From NCBI RefSeq assembly GCF_900102085.1, contig NZ_FMVM01000010.1, positions 1 to 64,000 of the forward strand: a stretch of DNA of 64,000 nucleotides. Reading direction: 5' to 3'. The stretch is from Paenibacillus polysaccharolyticus (GTDB lineage Bacteria > Bacillota > Bacilli > Paenibacillales > Paenibacillaceae). Both the position numbers and the translations under genes were made by a program. Positions 61,127 through 64,000 of this stretch are shown here, piece by piece. Positions within the stretch are counted from its first letter, which is position 1. The number at the start of each line of letters is the position of its first letter. The notes beneath the pieces are model-generated. The model saw nothing but the letters and a program-made list of their open reading frames with translations. It ran no database searches and had not been told where the DNA came from.

Positions 61127-61567
61127 TTAGTTCAGCTTTTTTGTCATCAGCAGATGGGGGATGCCATCCTCCATGAATACTTCAGAAGCAGGAGCATAGC
61201 CAAGACGTTCATAGAAGCCGGAGGCTTGGACCTGTGCGTGCAGCTTGGCTTTCTCTAATCCGTCCTCCTTAGCCATCTCCTCCAGCTTGTTAATTAACAC
61301 ACGGCCTAGGCCATGCTTGCGGTAATCCAGCATCACGCAGATGCGTTCCAGCTTGGCTACTTGCTCTACGATGCGTAGTCTGGAGGAGGCGGCAGGTACA
61401 CCATCCACATAGAGTAGGATATGGCGTGCTTCGGTACCTAGCGCATCAAATGCATCGAATTCATCGGAGGCAGATACGCCTTGCTCTTCCACGAAAATGG
61501 CCATACGAATGGCAAAGCACGCATCAAGCAGTTCCGGGGTGTTTGCTTCAACAACAGTTATATTCAT
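61127..61567 (-). CDS. GNAT-family acetyltransferase
   Basis: A 146-residue acetyltransferase with IRMAIFVEEQGVSASDEFDA, LERICVMLDYRKHGLGRVLINKLEE (acetyl-CoA site) and ASGFYERLGYAP, a pattern close to YjcF/ElaA-type GNATs. Divergent from the MarR-type gene, from which it may take regulation through the palindromes between them. Substrate unknown. Confidence 0.88.
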   Translation of the reverse strand: MNITVVEANTPELLDACFAIRMAIFVEEQGVSASDEFDAFDALGTEARHILLYVDGVPAASSRLRIVEQVAKLERICVMLDYRKHGLGRVLINKLEEMAKEDGLEKAKLHAQVQASGFYERLGYAPASEVFMEDGIPHLLMTKKLN

Positions 61568-61622
61568 GAATCGTTCTCCTTTACCTAGTCGGATGGAATA
61601 TCGGAATGGAATTGAAAGTGAT

Positions 61623-61669
61623 ACACTGAACTAGTGTAGTTATATCATCAATTATGTTGCGAATGCAAC
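61623..61669. promoter_or_regulatory. Paired palindromes in the GNAT/MarR divergent promoter region
   Basis: ACACT-GAACT-AGTGT (61623-61637) and GTTGC-GAAT-GCAAC (61656-61669) are two inverted repeats within 50 bases. The second has the TTGC..GCAA look of MarR-family operators and lies upstream of the MarR-type start. Binding is inferred. Confidence 0.5.
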
Positions 61670-61692
61670 AATTTTATAGGAGTGTGAACTCT

Positions 61693-62244
61693 GTGACAGA
61701 ACCGAAAGAACCTAAATTAGCCAACGAACCGACTCAGCCGAACGATGAATCGCAGGAAGTACATGAACTGAACGAGCCTAAGGAAGTGTTGCGCGAAATT
61801 GGCATGATTGCCCGCTGTCTGGATTCCATCAGCAATGTGGAGTTTCAGCATTTGAACTTGTCCCGAGGGCAGTATTTGTATTTGTACCGTATTTGCGAGA
61901 ACCCCGGTATTATTCCGAATCAGCTGGCTGAACTGATCAAGGTGGATCGTACAACGGCAGCAAGAGCGATTAGCAAACTGGAATCGGACGGTTTTATTAT
62001 CAAACAGCCGGCATTGGGTAATAAGAAGAATAAGGTGCTGTATCCAACCGAGGCTGGGCTTGAAGCGTGGCAGTTCATTCGCAAAGAAGGTGTGCATTCA
62101 GATCAGGTAACGTTGGATGGTCTGACACAGGAAGAGATTGAGACAGCAATCCAGTTGCTGCGGAAGATGAGACATAACATTGAGGTCGATTGGAAATTTG
62201 TCAAAAAGGGCGGACGCCGCCCATACATGGATATCCATGATTAA
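61693..62244 (+). CDS. MarR-family transcription regulator
   Basis: A 183-residue regulator. An extra Glu/Pro-rich N-terminal stretch (1-30) precedes the winged helix (about 50-135; NLSRGQYLYLYRICENPGI, DRTTAARAISKLESDGFI and the wing). The GTG at 61693 behind AGGAG is chosen because the longer frame would run through the probable operator palindrome. It lies just before the exopolysaccharide-type genes in the same direction and may regulate them as well as itself. Confidence 0.85.
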   Translation: MTEPKEPKLANEPTQPNDESQEVHELNEPKEVLREIGMIARCLDSISNVEFQHLNLSRGQYLYLYRICENPGIIPNQLAELIKVDRTTAARAISKLESDGFIIKQPALGNKKNKVLYPTEAGLEAWQFIRKEGVHSDQVTLDGLTQEEIETAIQLLRKMRHNIEVDWKFVKKGGRRPYMDIHD

Positions 62245-62329
62245 GCGCACACTGTGGATAAGGCCTACTTCCAAAAATGTAAGAAGTGGCTCAGTTGCTC
62301 CGTCATATATTCCCGTCAGGAGGAATGGT

Positions 62330-63442
62330 GTGAAGTTTATTTTCCGAAAAAAGCGTTCATGGTACATATTACTTGCGATTGTTGTAACTGTAGCGATTGT
62401 AGTGCTATGGAGGGAGCGGTTTGTGATGGAGAAGGTGTCCCCTACAGTCGCCTTTGTTAAGGAACATATGACGAATCCGAATGGCACACTTGCAACCTAT
62501 TTGCAGGAAACGGCGTCGGAGAGAGCGGACATCGTTGCTGGCCGAGAGGCACTGTCGGAGTCGCTTGGATTGTGGATGCAGTATGCTTTGGCAAGTGATA
62601 ACGAAGATATGTTCGAGCAGGCCTACAAGCAACTCCAGACATACTATGTGATCAGGCCCGACATCTATATCGCCTGGAAGCTTGATCCTCAAGGGAAATC
62701 CCATGTGGCAACCAACGCGTTAGGTGACGATCTGCGGATTATGGGGGCTCTGTTGCAAGCGGCAGACAGGTGGAATCAAGGCAGAGCAGACAAACTGGCG
62801 ACCGCATCGGCCCTTTCCCGAACATTAACGCAGCGAACCGAGCAACAGGGGTACCTGGTTGATTTTTATGATTTCAAAAGTGGACATTCCACGGACACCT
62901 TAAGTCTGGTCTATGTGGATTTGCTCGCCTTGCAAGCGATGAGAGACCATCAGATGCTGGGTCTGGACGTTTACAGCAGGTACGAGGATATACTGCATAA
63001 AATGCCTGACGATGGATTATTCTATCCGAAGAGCATGAATGTCAATACCAGGGCTTACAGCTACGATGACAAAGTTAATCTGATTGATCAGCTCATCGTT
63101 GCCAATCATGTGATGGAGATGGGGCACAAACCCGATAAGCTGATTGCTTTTCTGAAAAAAGAGTTCGGCACTCGGGGCAAGCTCCCCGGACAGTATGATC
63201 GTAGAACACAGAAACCAGCCGTAGATTATGAATCGGCATCGGTATATGGTCTATCCATCCTGCTTGCTGTTCGCTCAGGTGATCCAAATTGGGCAAAGCA
63301 GCTGTATCAACATATGATCACACTGCGAGGGCAAGACACACGATATCCGGGCGGTTACGTATTTGACGGAAACACCCACCTGTTTGATAACTTGTTTCCG
63401 TTGCTGGGTGAAACTTATTTATATAATTTTCTTAAAAAGTAA
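62330..63442 (+). CDS. Membrane-anchored GH8-like glycoside hydrolase (YdaJ-like)
   Basis: A 370-residue protein with one N-terminal membrane segment (about 11-27) and an outside alpha/alpha six-barrel domain resembling family GH8. The likely acid E77 lies in EALSESLGLWMQYAL and an Asp pair D133/D134 in ATNALGDDLRIMGALLQAA. B. subtilis YdaJ has this layout and begins the ydaJKLMN exopolysaccharide operon controlled by cyclic di-GMP. GTG 62330 follows AGGAGG at six bases; the frame extends 50 codons up into the MarR gene without support. The next gene fits YdaK. Confidence 0.75.
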   Translation: MKFIFRKKRSWYILLAIVVTVAIVVLWRERFVMEKVSPTVAFVKEHMTNPNGTLATYLQETASERADIVAGREALSESLGLWMQYALASDNEDMFEQAYKQLQTYYVIRPDIYIAWKLDPQGKSHVATNALGDDLRIMGALLQAADRWNQGRADKLATASALSRTLTQRTEQQGYLVDFYDFKSGHSTDTLSLVYVDLLALQAMRDHQMLGLDVYSRYEDILHKMPDDGLFYPKSMNVNTRAYSYDDKVNLIDQLIVANHVMEMGHKPDKLIAFLKKEFGTRGKLPGQYDRRTQKPAVDYESASVYGLSILLAVRSGDPNWAKQLYQHMITLRGQDTRYPGGYVFDGNTHLFDNLFPLLGETYLYNFLKK

Positions 63443-63579
63443 ATTTTTATTTATATAATCCAAGATTATATGTTACTATATTATTGTCTTTAATTGTCGA
63501 TTTTTGTTGAAGTTTTGGTTATAAAAAAAGAGGTGTTGGCACCGAGTCATTCTGAAATTCGATGCAGAGAAGGAGGACT

Positions 63580-64000
63580 ATGAGAAATAACGCACCTACC
63601 CAGCGTCTGGCCTGGGGTTACGCAATCTTGATTAGTCTCGCCATCGTACAGCAGTTCTTTGTATATCTCCACTTGTACATGAATCAAAGCTACACCAAGC
63701 TGGATGTTGTACTTAGCATAGCGTCACTAGGGGCGCTAGCCGCGGGGCTTTTGCTTCCTGTTGGTGTATCCGTCGTCCTGATATTTGTATACTTGGTCAC
63801 TTATTTTGTGTGGCTCGTGACTTTCGCAGAACCCAATGCGCTCGTGTTTTCCTGGTGGCTACTTATCCCGGCGAACACGGCAATCGCTGCTTATATCAAA
63901 AGAAGACTTGTGCGTAGTGCACGGGTGATTGAACGTCTGGAGCAAATGAAGGATCACAATCCAGAGATCGATCTGGATACAACGCTGGGCAATAAGGAAG
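63580..64000 (+). CDS. Membrane protein, YdaK-like N-terminus (partial, runs off window)
   Basis: The first 140 codons are visible. Four hydrophobic segments cover about residues 10-110 (such as LLLPVGVSVVLIFVYLVTYF), followed by KRRLVRSARVIERLEQMKDHNPEIDLDTTLGNKE, which looks like the helical linker into a GGDEF-type domain. This matches YdaK, a degenerate-GGDEF cyclic di-GMP receptor with four membrane helices, encoded after YdaJ. AAGGAGG precedes the ATG; no terminator separates it from the GH8-like gene. The GGDEF part itself is outside the window. Confidence 0.65.
   Translation, partial: MRNNAPTQRLAWGYAILISLAIVQQFFVYLHLYMNQSYTKLDVVLSIASLGALAAGLLLPVGVSVVLIFVYLVTYFVWLVTFAEPNALVFSWWLLIPANTAIAAYIKRRLVRSARVIERLEQMKDHNPEIDLDTTLGNKE

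Overview
The window reads as a piece of a Paenibacillus chromosome. Supporting signs are moderate GC, strong Gram-positive ribosome binding sites with frequent TTG and GTG starts, S-layer homology (SLH) proteins, a secreted GH10 xylanase, a Spo0E-type sporulation phosphatase, a T-box leader, an Sfp-type phosphopantetheinyl transferase and many Bacillus-type regulators. About 56 genes are called. No tRNA, rRNA, CRISPR array or prophage was seen. The only mobile DNA is the 5' end of an IS3-family element at the left edge.

Layout. 1-8.4 kb: IS3 end, a parS-like site, a secreted 5'-nucleotidase with an SH3 domain, GH10 xylanase convergent with an intracellular GH30 enzyme, an LRR protein and a lipid kinase. 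8.5-13.7 kb: aldo/keto reductase, an HTH-TPR regulator overlapped by a tiny secreted-peptide gene (a candidate RRNPP quorum-sensing pair), a Spo0E-like protein, and an autoregulated YtrA-type GntR/ABC operon. 13.8-19.2 kb: an orphan gene, an internally deleted PEP-mutase-like gene, a fused Ada/MGMT repair protein, a LysM membrane protein, a lipoprotein, a CdsA-like enzyme and a papain-like protein. 19.4-27.0 kb: two large SLH proteins with nearly identical 3' ends and unusual helical repeats.

27.2-33.5 kb: a GbsR-type regulator divergent from a Ugp-like ABC importer, followed by HAD phosphatase, SMR transporter and metallophosphoesterase; together they suggest uptake and breakdown of a glycerophosphodiester, possibly glycerophosphocholine. 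34-42.3 kb: carboxylesterase, VanZ-RDD protein, PhnA-like protein, ECF sigma/anti-sigma pair, a T-box-controlled methyltransferase and a flavin monooxygenase. 42.4-53.5 kb: TetR/SDR divergent pair, TerF-like and DUF4385 genes, small acidic protein, stalk-domain lipoprotein, a possible structured leader before a GNAT gene, SDR, and a MocR-ddl-GNAT operon. 54.2-64 kb: GIY-YIG protein, Bax-inhibitor-like protein, Sfp, arylamine acetyltransferase, GreA, NSS transporter, RlmN-like methyltransferase, GNAT/MarR divergent pair, and the start of a YdaJ/YdaK-like exopolysaccharide operon cut by the window end.

The strongest leads are: the HTH-TPR receptor with an overlapping 46-residue exported peptide (9780-11268); a gapless 37-base promoter motif with 11-bp direct repeats shared by the LysM gene and both SLH genes; the T-box upstream of a methyltransferase; and the GbsR/Ugp/phosphoesterase gene set. 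All calls come from reading the sequence only; family names rest on remembered motifs, not database searches.
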